Of a stretch of DNA of 48,451 nt, positions 25,562 to 33,500 are shown in pieces. Every line of letters begins with the position of its first letter. Positions within the stretch are counted from its first letter, which is position 1. The notes beneath the pieces were generated by a model, which worked only from the letters and a program-made list of their open reading frames with translations, did no database searches and was not told the origin of the DNA. Both the position numbers and the translations under genes were made by a program. The DNA is from a bacterium (GTDB lineage Bacteria > Verrucomicrobiota > Kiritimatiellia > RFP12 > UBA1067): positions 1-48,451 of the forward strand of contig JAUNMP010000010.1 in NCBI GenBank assembly GCA_030537465.1. The letters are read 5' to 3'.

Positions 25562-27226
25562 TCATTTCAGCAGATCGCCAGCCTCGAGGGCGATTGCCTC
25601 GGCCATGAGGGCGTGTCCGGCAGCGGAGGGATGGAGACGATCCGTCTTGGGATTGTGGATGTACGCGTCCTGGGAAGCCGCGTTCGGGAAGAGCTGCGAG
25701 GTGGCATGGAGATCGACGACCTTCACGGCCCACACGTTGCCGGCCTCCTTGACGGCGGCGACATAGTCGTCGAGGAAGAGACCTTTCGCATTCGCGTACG
25801 ACTCATCCGGCTGCACATTCTTCGGACCGAACTCGGCAGAACCGCGATGGACGGGCGTCAGCAGGACGATTCGCGCCTTCGGGAAATTGTCCTTGAGGTG
25901 CTTCATCGCGAGGTTGATGCGTCCGCGGAAGGTCCCCGCGTCGTAGATGAACGACCGCTTCCGGAGCTTCACCTGCGTACCGTTCTTGTTGACCATCTCC
26001 TCGGCGAACGTATACCAGTCGCCAAGGGGGACGCCGCCGTTGAAGTCGTTGGTGCCGGCGAAGACGAAGATCACGTCCGCACCCTCCGGATGCTCAGACT
26101 GGAATTTCCGGGCCTGCGCGACGATGTGGCTCATCTGCTGGCCGTTGATGCCGTAGACCAGCGGCTCGAAGCCGAAGCGTTCACCCAGAAAGCCCCAGTA
26201 GTTCTTCGTGCAGCCGACATGGCGCTTGTCGGTGATCGAGTCGCCGAGGAAGACGATGCGCTTCGAGGGCTTCCGGAACTGCGCGAGCCAGGCGGCGGCC
26301 TCGTCGCTCCAGACGTCCGTGGGACGTCCCAGCTTGCGGAGACCGTAGCCGTGACCGCCGCTCGGATAGATGCGAATCGTGGAGGGAACACCCGCGAGGC
26401 GCAGGTGATAGTCGTAGGTGACCGCGGTCTCGATCTGGCAGAAGTCGTCCTCGGCCTGAATCGTGAACGACGGCGGCGTCGCGGCGTCGATGGGATAGCC
26501 AGGGGCGATGGCCATGCCGGTCCAGCCCTTCCAGGGGGTCTGCGGATCCTTGCGCGTGCGGATGTCCCACGGATAGATCGGCATCTGGAAATCGGGGCGG
26601 CACGAATAGTCGTCCGCGTCGTCGATCCGCGCATAGAGGCGCTTCCGCCAGTTCGTCGCCGCGCGGATCGCGAGGTTTGCGCCGGCGGAGAAGCCGATCA
26701 CACCGACACGCCCCGCGTCGATCCCATACTTGGCCGCATCACGGCGGAGGATGCCGATCGTACGCTGCACGTCGCAGAGGGCGGCGTCGCGCTGGTCGGG
26801 GGCGCGGTAGAGCAGTACCGCCGCCGAGAAACCGAGCGAATTGAGCCATTCCGCGACCTCTGTACCCTCCTTGTTCCAGCCGAGGACGGAGTAGCCTCCG
26901 CCGGGGAGGATCACCACCACCGGCTTCGCTCCCTCGCCCGACGCGCGATAGAACGTGAAGAACGGATCGTTGATGTCCGTGACCACGAGATTGCGCTGGC
27001 CCAGCTCCTTCTCGGTGAACATGATGGGCTTGTCGTTTGCGCGAAGCGGGACCTTCCCCGCCGGCCAGAGCTTCGTCTCGTCGGCGGGGTCGTGCTTCCA
27101 GAGCTCCTGGATGAGCGCCGCACGCTTCTCGGGCGTGTCGACGGCGGCAACATACCTCTCACCCGCCGCCCAAAGCGAGGCTGCGGCGAATGTACCGAGG
27201 GCAAACAGCGATCCAATCGTCTTCAT
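25562..27226 (-). CDS. Secreted two-domain esterase: BD-FAE-like alpha/beta hydrolase plus SGNH esterase
   Basis: The protein has 554 residues. A signal peptide (about 1-20) is followed by an alpha/beta hydrolase resembling acetyl-xylan/feruloyl esterases of the BD-FAE group: oxyanion loop LPGGGYSVLGW, nucleophile Ser180 in GFSAG, His292 in PSGGHGYG. From residue 322 an SGNH/GDSL domain begins: Ser330 in FLGDSITD, Asn393 in GTNDF, and Asp529/His532 in DRLHPSAAGH. Both active sites look intact, so one polypeptide probably removes two kinds of ester (acetyl at different positions, or acetyl and feruloyl). CE15 lies just upstream, pointing to decorated xylan. Confidence 0.85.
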   Translation of the reverse strand: MKTIGSLFALGTFAAASLWAAGERYVAAVDTPEKRAALIQELWKHDPADETKLWPAGKVPLRANDKPIMFTEKELGQRNLVVTDINDPFFTFYRASGEGAKPVVVILPGGGYSVLGWNKEGTEVAEWLNSLGFSAAVLLYRAPDQRDAALCDVQRTIGILRRDAAKYGIDAGRVGVIGFSAGANLAIRAATNWRKRLYARIDDADDYSCRPDFQMPIYPWDIRTRKDPQTPWKGWTGMAIAPGYPIDAATPPSFTIQAEDDFCQIETAVTYDYHLRLAGVPSTIRIYPSGGHGYGLRKLGRPTDVWSDEAAAWLAQFRKPSKRIVFLGDSITDKRHVGCTKNYWGFLGERFGFEPLVYGINGQQMSHIVAQARKFQSEHPEGADVIFVFAGTNDFNGGVPLGDWYTFAEEMVNKNGTQVKLRKRSFIYDAGTFRGRINLAMKHLKDNFPKARIVLLTPVHRGSAEFGPKNVQPDESYANAKGLFLDDYVAAVKEAGNVWAVKVVDLHATSQLFPNAASQDAYIHNPKTDRLHPSAAGHALMAEAIALEAGDLLK

Positions 27227-27243
27227 GTGAATTCCCCCTCAAA

Positions 27244-28593
27244 TCAGCGGCCGAACGCCTGATCGGCGAAGTCGAGCGCCCAGATCCAGTCGTGGCCGGA
27301 GAGGCCGTGCTGACCGCCACGACGCACGTAGCCGAGGTGCGTGCCGATGCAGCGCGTATCGAAGTTCGCGGGGAAATCGCCTTTTGGAAGCCCCGGCTTG
27401 CCGAGGAATTCCCACGTGGGGGAGGCGGCCTGGCAGGAAAGCCATTCACCCTTCGTGTCGAACCATCCGGCATTGAATCCCTCTACGAGGATGCGGCGCG
27501 GCGCGATCGAGGCGACGAGAAGATGCTGGTCAAACTTCATCTCCTGCTCGTTGTCGATGTACTTTCCGTACGCCTTGCAGTACCAGTGCGGGAAGCTCGC
27601 CATCTCGGTGGAGACGTTCTCGCCGAAGTCGCGTTTCGCGAGCGGCACGCCGCCGCCGCCCGTCTGGTTCGGCACACAGACGGCGAAGCGCTCGTCGCGC
27701 GAACAGGCGAGGAGAGGCGTCTTCGCGAGACGCGAGCAGCCGGTGGCGACGTTCTTCGTCGCATCGATCTCGGGAATCGTGAAGGCCAGATCCAGGCCGC
27801 GGGAGAGCCCCCACGCCCACGCGCCAATCGCCGTGATGTTGTCCGTCGCGCTTGGATCGCGCTTCGGCCAGAGTTCGAAAAGTCCCGTGTAGGCATCCTC
27901 CTCCTTGTCGCCAAGGCGGACCTCGACGTCGGGCGACATCTCGCAGTAGCAGGCGCTCAGCACAGCGTAGCCGCGGGCGAGAATCGCCTCGAGCGGAAAC
28001 GGAGAGGAGTTGTCCGTGCGGCGCCCACGGGCACGCGTCTTCTCGGACGCCCTGTGGTCTTCGATGAAGTACTTCTTGTTGTTGCGACTCCAGCCCTGTT
28101 GAACGGGAATCTCGGGATCCGTCGCGAGTTCATGATTGCCGCGGTAGTTGAGGAAGAGGACGACGGGGCACTTCTCAGTGTTCTCGCAGACGATTCGTCC
28201 GTTCTCTTTCTTCGGAGTGAGGCCCGTGATGTGGTTCGGCAGGAAGAGAATCCAGTCGACACGAGGCCCCGTCTTGTCCTTCTTGAACCACATATGGTAT
28301 TGGCGGCGGATACCGAGGCCGTCGAGCGTGACACCCTCCTCGAACATCTCCGTCACGACAGCCTCGGGGGGTGGGGGCGTACGGCCGAACATCTCGCGTT
28401 CGAAGATCTTCACAATCTCGGCACGACGAGCCGGCCACTCGGACGCATCCTTCAACTTGTGTCCATTCGCGAACGTGAGCGGATCCTCCAACGTATACGG
28501 AGCAACCTTCTCCTCGTCGTAGTTCGGCTTGCGCGCCAGGACGCCCAGAGCCAGAGTCGCGCCGAGCACGGCCATTGTCATCTTCATCTGCAT
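27244..28593 (-). CDS. Secreted CE15-like glucuronoyl esterase
   Basis: The 449-residue protein has a signal peptide. Ser287 lies in GCSRLAKTPLLACSRDERFAV, the CE15 nucleophile motif (G-x-S-R-x-G-K). NQTGGGGVPLAKRDFGE matches the next family block, and the catalytic His sits in YVRRGGQHGLSGHDW near residue 430. CE15 enzymes cleave esters between 4-O-methylglucuronic acid of xylan and lignin alcohols, though bacterial members may act on other uronate esters. Two small departures are visible: LAK instead of LGK, and an extra Q in GGQHG. AGGAGA stands 6 nt before the ATG. The two-domain esterase follows after 17 bp. Confidence 0.85.
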   Translation of the reverse strand: MQMKMTMAVLGATLALGVLARKPNYDEEKVAPYTLEDPLTFANGHKLKDASEWPARRAEIVKIFEREMFGRTPPPPEAVVTEMFEEGVTLDGLGIRRQYHMWFKKDKTGPRVDWILFLPNHITGLTPKKENGRIVCENTEKCPVVLFLNYRGNHELATDPEIPVQQGWSRNNKKYFIEDHRASEKTRARGRRTDNSSPFPLEAILARGYAVLSACYCEMSPDVEVRLGDKEEDAYTGLFELWPKRDPSATDNITAIGAWAWGLSRGLDLAFTIPEIDATKNVATGCSRLAKTPLLACSRDERFAVCVPNQTGGGGVPLAKRDFGENVSTEMASFPHWYCKAYGKYIDNEQEMKFDQHLLVASIAPRRILVEGFNAGWFDTKGEWLSCQAASPTWEFLGKPGLPKGDFPANFDTRCIGTHLGYVRRGGQHGLSGHDWIWALDFADQAFGR

Positions 28594-28629
28594 ACAAACT
28601 CTCCTTGAATGAATTGTCTCGAAAGCGAA

Positions 28630-29487
28630 TCAGGGAGCGACGCGAATCTCGTCGATCGACTTCACTTCCGTGGCCAGCATCACCAGACGGTCGACGCCCA
28701 ATGCGACGCCTCCCGAGGGCGGCATGAACTGCAGCAACCGCAGGAACTCCTCGTCCAACGGATAGTCCGCCTCGCCGATTCCACGCCTCTCCTCCCGCGC
28801 GGCCTCAAATCGGTGGCGCTGCTCCTCTGCGTCCGTCAGCTCCGTGAACGCGTTGGCGAGTTCCATGCCGTCCACATAAAGTTCCCAGCGCTCCGCCACG
28901 TCGCCGCGGAGTTTCGAGAGCGAGGCCGCCTGCGGCGGATAGTCGATCAGGAACGTCGGCTCTTTCGGCAGATTGGGTTCGATCTTCATCGCCATGTCGA
29001 AGTCAAAACGGTCCTGGTCCCAATCCAGGAAGGGATCCCATCCCGCATAGCGCCGATAGGCCTCGCGCACCGTCAATCGCTTGAAACTTGAGCCTTGAAG
29101 CTTGAACCCTGAACTTGGGACTTGCCCCAGGACTCCCGAGACCAGTTCTTCCATGTCCTTCAGAATATCGAGGTAGTCCGCATGAGCGCGATACCACTCG
29201 AGCATGGTGAACTCGGGGTTGTGACGGCTGCCGTGCTCGCCCTCGCGGAAACACGGCCCCATCTGCCAGATGCGCTCCATGCCGGAGGCGAGGAGTTTCT
29301 TCATCTGAAGCTCGGGCGAGGCGCGGAGGAACCAGGCCCCGCTGGCTGGACAGTCGATGTGCGGTTCCGGCGCCGGCGCGGGGATGCGCACGGGCGTTTC
29401 GACCTCGACGAACCCGCGCGCATCAAAGAACGCGCGGATCTGCCGCAGCATGCGGGCTCGAATCTCGAGGTTTGCGGGGTTCAGCAT
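28630..29487 (-). CDS. epmA: EF-P lysine lysyltransferase-like EpmA (truncated-LysRS paralogue)
   Basis: The protein has 285 residues. It corresponds to the catalytic core of class II lysyl-tRNA synthetase without the anticodon-binding domain. Motif 2 appears as PCFREGEHGSRHNPEFTMLEWY, and motif 3 as PSGGVALGVDRLVML, preceded by ELANAFTEL. This architecture is that of EpmA (PoxA/GenX), which activates (R)-beta-lysine and attaches it to elongation factor P. Residues about 121-137 are encoded by an imperfect 7-bp tandem repeat that sits between conserved segments and looks like an insertion. epmB and efp are not nearby, and the flanking genes are secreted carbohydrate enzymes, which is an odd setting. 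Confidence 0.93.
   Translation of the reverse strand: MLNPANLEIRARMLRQIRAFFDARGFVEVETPVRIPAPAPEPHIDCPASGAWFLRASPELQMKKLLASGMERIWQMGPCFREGEHGSRHNPEFTMLEWYRAHADYLDILKDMEELVSGVLGQVPSSGFKLQGSSFKRLTVREAYRRYAGWDPFLDWDQDRFDFDMAMKIEPNLPKEPTFLIDYPPQAASLSKLRGDVAERWELYVDGMELANAFTELTDAEEQRHRFEAAREERRGIGEADYPLDEEFLRLLQFMPPSGGVALGVDRLVMLATEVKSIDEIRVAP
29080..29128. repeat. 7-bp imperfect tandem repeat (CTTGAAN) inside epmA
   Basis: Reading the plus strand, consecutive units are CTTGAAA, CTTGAGC, CTTGAAG, CTTGAAC, CCTGAAC, TTGGGA and CTTGCCC. On the coding strand this is a run of TTCAAG-like words. The reading frame is kept and encodes a Ser/Gly/Phe/Lys/Gln-rich stretch (QVPSSGFKLQGSSFK). Confidence 0.75.
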
Positions 29488-29499
29488 GACGAACGGATC

Positions 29500-31248
29500 C
29501 TATTTGCGGGGGCTATCCTCGCAGACAAGGTCGCCGAGGCAATACTGGAGACCGGAAAGCATGTGATGGAGGCGCGCGGAGTCGAGAAAGGCACGCTTGT
29601 CGTGTCCGAAAGAAGTGTAGAACACGCGGCCCTCGCCATAGCGGCGGACCCAGGAGACGACGAAATCGCCATCCTCGCGCAGCCAGCGCTTGGAGTCCTT
29701 CCACTTCTTGGCGGCCTCGGCGGTCTTCGCATCCTTCATGTCCATCGAGACGAGCACACGGTCCTTGCCGCGCGAGAAGGCCGGCTCCGTCTGCTGGTAG
29801 ATCTCGTCGCTGCGCGAGAACGGGCTGCCGGCCGATTTGAACGAAGCCATAAGCGGATGGTCGGGCTCCTCATTCACAAAGCTCCACATGCCACCCGCAT
29901 GCCAGGGATGGCCACGGAAGAGTCCGCCATTCATATCCGCCACGACCTCGCTGTCGTAGAAGGAGTCGACGGCGGAATGGATGAGGCAGAGACCCTTGCC
30001 GGACTTGACGTAGTCGATGAGCGTCTTCTCGATCGCAGGGAAACGCTTGACGCTGATGCCGGTGCAGTTGTTGAGGACGATGGCGTCGTACTGCGCGAGC
30101 TTCGCCGCATCGCCGAGCAGGGAGATGTCCGTGGAGAAGTCGACGGCAAACGCCTTCGTCTTCTGGGCCGCAATCCCGAACGCCCGATTTCCGTACGCGA
30201 GCGCGTCATTGTGGCTGTAGCCGAACGCGCGGGCGAACATCAGAACCCTACGCGGCTTCTTTGGCGCAGCGGCGAGCCTGTCGCCGACGATCTCGGCGAT
30301 CTTCGCCTCGTCCTGCGGCGTGGCCTGCACCCAGGCGATCGGCCACTGCCAGCCTTCGACGGGGAAGGCGGTCATCATGGAGAAGCGCTTGCCGGCGGCG
30401 GCGTAGCTCCAGACGACCTTCTTGTCGCGCGTGACCTCGAAGGCCGTGGCGCGACTGCCATCCTCGACGCCGTTCGCGTAGGTGCCGACGACGAGGTTGC
30501 CGTTCTTCTTCTCCCAGATGCCACAGAGGTTGTCCAGCTTGAGCTCAGGCGCGTCGGCACACGTGAACTGCCAGGCGATCTGGTGGTCCGGCGTGAATTC
30601 GGTGATGGCGCCCAGGTGGGAGATGAGCGTGTTGCCGTTCGCGCGGCGGAGCGCGTCAAAGGCGAGCGGGGCGTGCCCGCTCGCAAGCTTCGGCGTGGGC
30701 TGCTCCCATACGAGCGTGCCCTTCGCATCGTATTCGCGCACCACGTTCGCACTCGAGCAGCAGACGAGATAGGTGCCCTTCTCCGTCTTGCGGACCATGC
30801 GGAAGTGGCTGTGGACGCCGGGCATCTTGCCGTCGGCGCCACGAGGGTCGGCCTTGAACTTCACGACGGGCTCGGTGGTGCCCGCCTTCAGTTCGGTGAT
30901 GTAGTCGGTTCCGTTCTCGGCGACGACGATGTTGCCGTTCTTCAGAACCTCGAAACCGAAGAGTCCCTCCTTCGCGCAAGGCTTGTAGAAGAGCTCCGTG
31001 TCGCCCGTGAGGATGTCCGTGCGGTAGAGATCGCCGTTCGACCAGTAGACCCAGTCTCCGTGCTTCCAGACGCGGTGGATGTTGCCGCAGCCGGACTTGT
31101 TCCACGCAACGTGTCCGTCGGGGGCCACCAAAAAGGCGCGTCCCGCACCGCACACGAGGAGCGGCTGATCCATACGGCCCTTGACGGTTGAATCGGCAGC
31201 AGCAAACAGCACCACGCACGAAGCCAGGACAATACTGAGAATCTTCAT
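29500..31248 (-). CDS. Secreted fusion of beta-propeller and ThuA-like domain
   Basis: About 582 residues run from ATG 31248 (AAAGGA 6-7 nt upstream; the frame extends to 31404 without similarity). A signal peptide is followed by a propeller of PQQ-like blades: GHVAWNKSGCGNIHRVWKHGDW, LKNGNIVVAENGTDYI, RRANGNTLISHLGAITEF, KKNGNLVVGTYANG. From about residue 320 a ThuA-like glutamine-amidotransferase fold follows: RVLMFARAFGYSHND, YDAIVLNNCTG, GKGLCLIHSAVDSFYD, PDHPLM, and the terminal RVFYTSFGHDKRAF. ThuA domains are linked to disaccharide (trehalose) use in rhizobia but their reaction is not settled. It is separated from pyrE by 49 bp and from epmA by 12 bp. Confidence 0.85.
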   Translation of the reverse strand: MKILSIVLASCVVLFAAADSTVKGRMDQPLLVCGAGRAFLVAPDGHVAWNKSGCGNIHRVWKHGDWVYWSNGDLYRTDILTGDTELFYKPCAKEGLFGFEVLKNGNIVVAENGTDYITELKAGTTEPVVKFKADPRGADGKMPGVHSHFRMVRKTEKGTYLVCCSSANVVREYDAKGTLVWEQPTPKLASGHAPLAFDALRRANGNTLISHLGAITEFTPDHQIAWQFTCADAPELKLDNLCGIWEKKNGNLVVGTYANGVEDGSRATAFEVTRDKKVVWSYAAAGKRFSMMTAFPVEGWQWPIAWVQATPQDEAKIAEIVGDRLAAAPKKPRRVLMFARAFGYSHNDALAYGNRAFGIAAQKTKAFAVDFSTDISLLGDAAKLAQYDAIVLNNCTGISVKRFPAIEKTLIDYVKSGKGLCLIHSAVDSFYDSEVVADMNGGLFRGHPWHAGGMWSFVNEEPDHPLMASFKSAGSPFSRSDEIYQQTEPAFSRGKDRVLVSMDMKDAKTAEAAKKWKDSKRWLREDGDFVVSWVRRYGEGRVFYTSFGHDKRAFLDSARLHHMLSGLQYCLGDLVCEDSPRK

Positions 31249-31297
31249 GGGCAATCCTTTGTCGGGTTGAAGAAGGAGGAACTCGGATTCCGTTTGA

Positions 31298-31909
31298 TCA
31301 CGAACCCGGGTGAACGGGGTGTCCGCCAGCCGCACAGAGCGGGCAGGAGGCGGGCTCCCATGTGGTGGGCTGGATCTGGACGAGCGAGAACATCGGGATG
31401 TCACCGAACTTCACAGATCCCTTCGAACGGTCCACGAGCAGCACGACGGCGGCGACTTCGGCGCCTGCGGCCTTCACGAGGTCGATCGTCTCCTGGACGC
31501 GGCCGCCCTTGGTGACGACGTCCTCGGCGACGACATAGCGCTCGCCTGGCTTCAGAGTAAAACGGCGCATTGCGAGCTTGGTGATCGGCTTGCCGGTGGC
31601 GTCCACGCCTTCATCCTGCACCTTCTCGGCAAAGACGCACTTGGTGTCAAGGGCACGGGCAACCTCGTGACCGACGAGAATACCACCCACGGCGGGAGAG
31701 ATCACACCGTCGATCTTTCCGATGTTGCATGCGGCGTTCATCTTGGCAACAACTTCATCGCAGAGCTTCGCGGCAATGCGGGGGTAGCGGAGCACATTGG
31801 CGCACTGGAAGTAGCGGTCGGAGTGAAGCTTGGAGCGCAGCTCGAAGTGTCCGCTCAGCAGAGCGTCGGTGTCGGCGAAGATCTTGAGGATTTCTTCTTC
31901 TGTCATCAT
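31298..31909 (-). CDS. pyrE: Orotate phosphoribosyltransferase
   Basis: This 203-residue enzyme joins orotate to PRPP to make OMP in pyrimidine synthesis. Family features are the early GHFELRSKLHSDRYFQCANVL segment, ISPAVGGILVGHEVA, and the PRPP-binding motif YVVAEDVVTKGGRVQETI. FAEKVQDEG lies in the flexible loop region. The C-terminal tail with CPLCAAGGHPVHPGS adds a pair of cysteines and is common to the shorter OPRTase branch. ATG 31909 is followed by a second ATG; AAGGAA lies 8 nt upstream. It is the last housekeeping gene of the era-exb series. Confidence 0.95.
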   Translation of the reverse strand: MMTEEEILKIFADTDALLSGHFELRSKLHSDRYFQCANVLRYPRIAAKLCDEVVAKMNAACNIGKIDGVISPAVGGILVGHEVARALDTKCVFAEKVQDEGVDATGKPITKLAMRRFTLKPGERYVVAEDVVTKGGRVQETIDLVKAAGAEVAAVVLLVDRSKGSVKFGDIPMFSLVQIQPTTWEPASCPLCAAGGHPVHPGS

Positions 31910-31927
31910 GGTCTGGTTCCTTGTTCG

Positions 31928-32404
31928 TTATTCGTTTGATTGAAGTGATTCGGGAAGCGAAAGCAGGTCGATACGCAAAGCGTTGGTCTCCTGTCGGTCG
32001 TCGGGCGGATCGTCGACCGGTACAAGCACAGAGCGGTCGGCGACGCTGGGAGGAAGGAGCGGCACGGGGGACGTCGTCACAGGTTCCGCAACATATCCAA
32101 TGGAGAATTCCACAGGAAGCTCAAGGGGACGCAGCTCCAGTACGTCTTCAGAGATTTCCAAGGCATCGACTCGACTCTCAAACGAAGCCTCGGCAACACC
32201 GTTCATCTGCCACGACATACGAACCTTCTGCATGACGGACTCATACGTTGCGGCATCGTAGGTGACAAACGAAGCAAAGGGGCGGCTTGAGGAAACGGAT
32301 GCTGGCGAGAAGAAGATCGCCTTGCGAGGGATCTGCAGGGCGAGAATCGTCGTGAGGGCCACGACGGCCGCCAGCGGCCAACAGTCGTGGATAAAACGCC
32401 TCAT
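31928..32404 (-). CDS. Hypothetical single-pass membrane protein in the exb cluster
   Basis: The protein has 158 residues. One N-terminal membrane segment (about 9-25, PLAAVVALTTILALQI) precedes a periplasmic part ending in a Pro/Val/Asp-rich stretch (SPVPLLPPSVADRSVLVPVDDPP). Its position after exbB and exbD is where a TonB/TolA-like energy transducer is often found, but no TonB C-terminal domain is seen. The ATG overlaps the exbD-like stop by 4 bp. It may be a reduced transducer or an accessory protein; family unknown. Confidence 0.65.
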   Translation of the reverse strand: MRRFIHDCWPLAAVVALTTILALQIPRKAIFFSPASVSSSRPFASFVTYDAATYESVMQKVRMSWQMNGVAEASFESRVDALEISEDVLELRPLELPVEFSIGYVAEPVTTSPVPLLPPSVADRSVLVPVDDPPDDRQETNALRIDLLSLPESLQSNE

Positions 32405-32886
32405 TCGCGACGTTCCCCTATCTGAACATGGACCACACCCGCATCGCGGGCAATTCCCGCGAGTCGCATCATGTCGCCCGTGGAGACACGTGCATCCGTC
32501 AACAGCAAGAGTGTTCCGGAGGCATCCGACTGAACCCGCACGGCGAGCCGTTCGCTCAGGGCCTTGACGGAATCGCCATCCGAAAGCGAATAACGCGCAT
32601 CATCGAAGAAGACCAGCGTCTCGCGTCCAGGTCCATCCTGTCGTGTCTCCGGGACGACGATGGCCGCCAGTCCCGGTGTCGCGGAATCCCCGCTGACCGT
32701 CGCGGGGAGATTGAACACGAGTCCCGGTCTGGCGACCAGGCGCCCCTCAATGAGTGAGAACTCCACCAACAGCAGCGCCAAGGTAATCCACGGCGCGGCA
32801 ACCGTAAGCGGCTTCGCCCACTTGCACCCGTGCTTCCAGATTCCCTCTGGCCGGACAGGACGCCATCCCCAGTCCGTCGACTTCAC
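32401..32886 (-). CDS. ExbD/TolR-like protein with altered membrane segment
   Basis: The protein has 161 residues: a cytoplasmic N-terminus (~25 residues), one membrane helix (27-46), then a periplasmic domain with the ExbD/TolR pattern (DARYSLSDGDSVKALSERLA, TLLLLTDARVSTGDMMRLAGIARDAGV). In working ExbD/TolR the helix begins with PFID, whose Asp carries protons; here the aligned residues are PWIT (Thr35). A glutamate seven residues on (Glu42) is the only acidic group in the helix. The family call rests on the periplasmic domain and on the MotA/TolQ/ExbB neighbour, which overlaps it by 4 bp. Confidence 0.75.
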   Translation of the reverse strand: MKSTDWGWRPVRPEGIWKHGCKWAKPLTVAAPWITLALLLVEFSLIEGRLVARPGLVFNLPATVSGDSATPGLAAIVVPETRQDGPGRETLVFFDDARYSLSDGDSVKALSERLAVRVQSDASGTLLLLTDARVSTGDMMRLAGIARDAGVVHVQIGERRE

Positions 32887-33500
32887 GGCGTGACCTCCCG
32901 ACGGCCCGCAAGAAGAGCGAGGATATCGCTGGCCGCGGCCTCAAGTTCGACGACAAGACGGTCGAGCCGCACATGCAGCATCCCGTACATAACCTGCACG
33001 GAGACCGCGACGACAAGTCCGCCGGCGGTGGCCGTGAGCGACTGCATCGCGCCACCCAGCAAATCGGCACGCGTGACGAGGGCTGACGTGTTGAGGGCAA
33101 GCAAGACCCGGGTCATTCCGAGCACCGTGCCCAACAAACCGAGAAGCGGAGCAGCCTGGGCGATGATGGCAAGAAGTGCAAGGCGGCGCTCAAGGCGGGC
33201 GACTTCGGCGCGGCCAGCCGCGTCCACGGTTTCACGAATGATACGGGCCGACGCCTCACGGTGGCGCACCGCGGTGGCCACGACGCGGGCGACAGGCGCC
33301 GAGGTTTCATCGCAGATTGCCAGCGCCTCGTCGACATTCCCCTGCTCCAGCACATTCGCCACGCCGCGAATGAAATCCTGGTAGTCGATCTGCGCACGAC
33401 GCAGATCGAGCAAACGACTGAAGAACACAAACACGGACGCGATGCCGAGCAGCACCAGGACCCAGAAGACGGGCCCTCCTACCATCACCCATACACTCAT
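32883..33500 (-). CDS. exbB: MotA/TolQ/ExbB-family proton channel protein
   Basis: The 205-residue protein has three membrane helices: residues 5-27 (VGGPVFWVLVLLGIASVFVFF), about 105-125 (IAQAAPLLGLLGTVLGMTRVLLAL) and about 145-175 (SLTATAGGLVVAVSVQVMYGML). The cytoplasmic loop between the first and second contains ARLERRLALLAIIAQAAPLLGLLGTV, the hallmark block of ExbB/TolQ. With ExbD-like and TPR partners it would form a proton-driven motor feeding outer-membrane processes. It starts within the last 4 bp of the TPR gene. The usual proline in helix 3 (VAIP) is replaced by VAVS. Confidence 0.87.
   Translation of the reverse strand: MSVWVMVGGPVFWVLVLLGIASVFVFFSRLLDLRRAQIDYQDFIRGVANVLEQGNVDEALAICDETSAPVARVVATAVRHREASARIIRETVDAAGRAEVARLERRLALLAIIAQAAPLLGLLGTVLGMTRVLLALNTSALVTRADLLGGAMQSLTATAGGLVVAVSVQVMYGMLHVRLDRLVVELEAAASDILALLAGRREVTP

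Noticed and set aside
29080..29128. CRISPR array or mobile-element end at the 7-bp repeats
   Set aside because: Units are far too short and contiguous with no spacers, and no terminal inverted repeats or transposase are present.
29122..31191. Plus-strand open frame of 689 codons opposite the propeller-ThuA and epmA genes
   Set aside because: It crosses two real minus-strand genes and encodes a low-complexity Arg/Glu/Val-rich sequence; treated as a shadow.
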